A DNA stretch of 6,406 nt from Acidobacteriota bacterium (GTDB lineage Bacteria > Acidobacteriota > Terriglobia > Terriglobales > Acidobacteriaceae), in the NCBI GenBank assembly GCA_021781255.1, contig JAJXXG010001159.1:1-6406 (forward strand), given 5' to 3'. A model generated the notes under the pieces. It ran no database searches. It had not been told where the DNA came from and saw only the letters and a list, made by a program, of their open reading frames with translations. The first letter of the stretch is position 1. Each line of letters begins with the position of its first letter. Below, piece by piece: positions 6,029 to 6,406 of this stretch. The position numbers were made by a program, and so were the translations under genes.

Positions 6029-6044
6029 GGGGGAGTGCCCCCGG
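6027..6044 (+). repeat. Second, overlapping perfect hairpin
   Basis: CCGGGGG (6027-6033), loop AGTG, and CCCCCGG (6038-6044) form a perfect 7-bp stem. It shares two bases with the hairpin at 6003-6028, so both cannot form completely at once. No T-run follows. Confidence 0.55.
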
Positions 6045-6160
6045 AAGCAATTACCGACGCGATGGCCAACACCGCGTTCGCTCCCTCGCCTCAGGTTCTA
6101 GCTTCCAATCCCAACTTGAAGAATTTCGATCTGCGCATTGGCTTGGCGTGGGCCCCTTTC
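6044..6160 (+). pseudogene. Fragment of a second Oar-like TonB-dependent receptor (barrel region)
   Basis: The reading at 6077-6160 gives FAPSPQVLASNPNLKNFDLR followed by IGLAWAPF. This matches the intact receptor's own FASNPNVKNIDPRIGLAYDPFG segment near residue 702 (DNA near 4532-4600), with clear differences at DNA and protein level, so it is a diverged paralogue and not a fresh copy. The motif belongs to the conserved middle of the beta-barrel. Everything else of that gene is missing: upstream lie the hairpins, and after PF the match breaks off and the sequence runs into IS-flanking DNA. The few residues before FAP may belong to the same relic. The upstream GTG at 6035 lies inside a hairpin and is not a credible start. 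Confidence 0.65.
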
Positions 6161-6213
6161 AGCTCAGCACACTGTTTCCAGTTCCCAGGGATGCCAGTGC
6201 AAAGCCGACCAGC
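6161..6213. other. Unassigned spacer between the receptor relic and the ISAs1 end
   Basis: These 53 bases follow the break in the receptor relic and precede the terminal repeat of the second ISAs1 copy. They do not resemble either the intact receptor or the flank of IS copy 1. They may be a remnant of target DNA, or part of the IS if its end is not at 6214. Confidence 0.4.
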
Positions 6214-6406
6214 CAAGGTGATCGCATGAAGAGAAGGCGAAAGTGGCAAGAGCATGAGGGAGACTTGCGATTTTTCCACTCCGAGTAGATGGGCGCGGTA
6301 GTTGTCGATTGTGGCGGCGATAATTCGTCTGGTCTGATTCCGCCTTTTCGTTTCACCGGATCCATGCGGATCAGGTTCAGGGTGAGCTGTTTCAGAGAGG
6401 CCAGAT
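6214..6406 (-). mobile_element. ISAs1-family insertion sequence, copy 2 (right-hand end, inverted, cut by window edge)
   Basis: Read on the minus strand from 6406, this gives the C-terminal transposase residues LASLKQLTLNLIRMDPVKRKGG. A shifted frame then gives TRRIIAATIDNYRAHLLGVE, as in copy 1. The outer end is CAAGGTGATCGCATGA at 6214-6229, which matches the reverse complement of the copy 1 end (2039-2054) at 15 of 16 bases. Homology between the copies stops exactly there, marking the terminus. Unlike copy 1 it retains the 68 bases at 6230-6297. The body with the DDE core, if present, lies beyond the right edge, so whether it is complete cannot be told. Confidence 0.75.
6298..6406 (-). repeat. 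Inverted repeat, copy 2 (ISAs1 3' coding end)
   Basis: This is the reverse-complement partner of 1930-2038, 107 of 109 bases identical. The pair brackets about 4.3 kb holding the receptor gene, with the right ends of both IS copies pointing inwards. Confidence 0.95.

Noticed and set aside
1..6406. CRISPR arrays, tRNA or rRNA genes, toxin-antitoxin pairs, replication origin
   Set aside because: No direct-repeat/spacer pattern, cloverleaf, rRNA core motif or small paired genes could be seen on either strand.

Overview
The window most likely comes from a soil-type member of the Acidobacteriota. This is inferred from gene types, not from a marker gene. Three things point there: a very large Oar-like TonB-dependent outer-membrane protein with an N-terminal carboxypeptidase-regulatory-like domain, a small secreted protein carrying the same kind of domain, and the start of an FhlA-like GAF-domain regulator. 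The DNA is moderately GC-rich, and the surroundings are full of decayed mobile DNA. I saw no rRNA, tRNA or CRISPR array.

Layout. (1) 1-405, minus strand: the N-terminal 135 codons of a secreted carboxypeptidase-regulatory-like protein, running off the left edge. (2) 406-796: a divergent intergenic region with a cluster of TGTCG/CGACA half-sites just before the next gene. (3) 797-1372, plus strand: a chain of broken genes. It holds an FhlA-like regulator cut off inside its first GAF domain, the last 31 residues of an IS3-type transposase, and the last 50 residues of a tyrosine recombinase that keeps its catalytic-tyrosine motif. (4) 1383 to about 1560, minus strand: an unrecognised C-terminal gene fragment. 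(5) About 1561-2054: an ISAs1-family insertion sequence that has lost its left end and its whole catalytic core. (6) 2055-2413: a gene-free leader with a 12-bp perfect palindrome and ribosome-binding sites. (7) 2429-5971: the one intact large gene, the Oar-like receptor. (8) 5972-6067: overlapping GC-rich hairpins. (9) About 6044-6160: a short relic of a second Oar-like receptor. (10) 6214-6406, minus strand: the right-hand end of a second ISAs1 copy, inverted relative to the first and running off the right edge.

Functionally there is one clear working gene, the TonB-dependent outer-membrane protein; its substrate cannot be read from the sequence. The left-edge secreted protein may also work, since its visible part is uninterrupted. 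Everything between them looks like a scrapyard of successive insertions and deletions. The receptor sits between two inverted ISAs1 ends that share 107 of 109 bases, a composite-transposon-like layout, and a relic of a related receptor lies inside the same bracket. I found no convincing previously undescribed system. The most informative observations are this arrangement, the shared frameshift in both IS copies, and the half-site cluster before the broken regulator.
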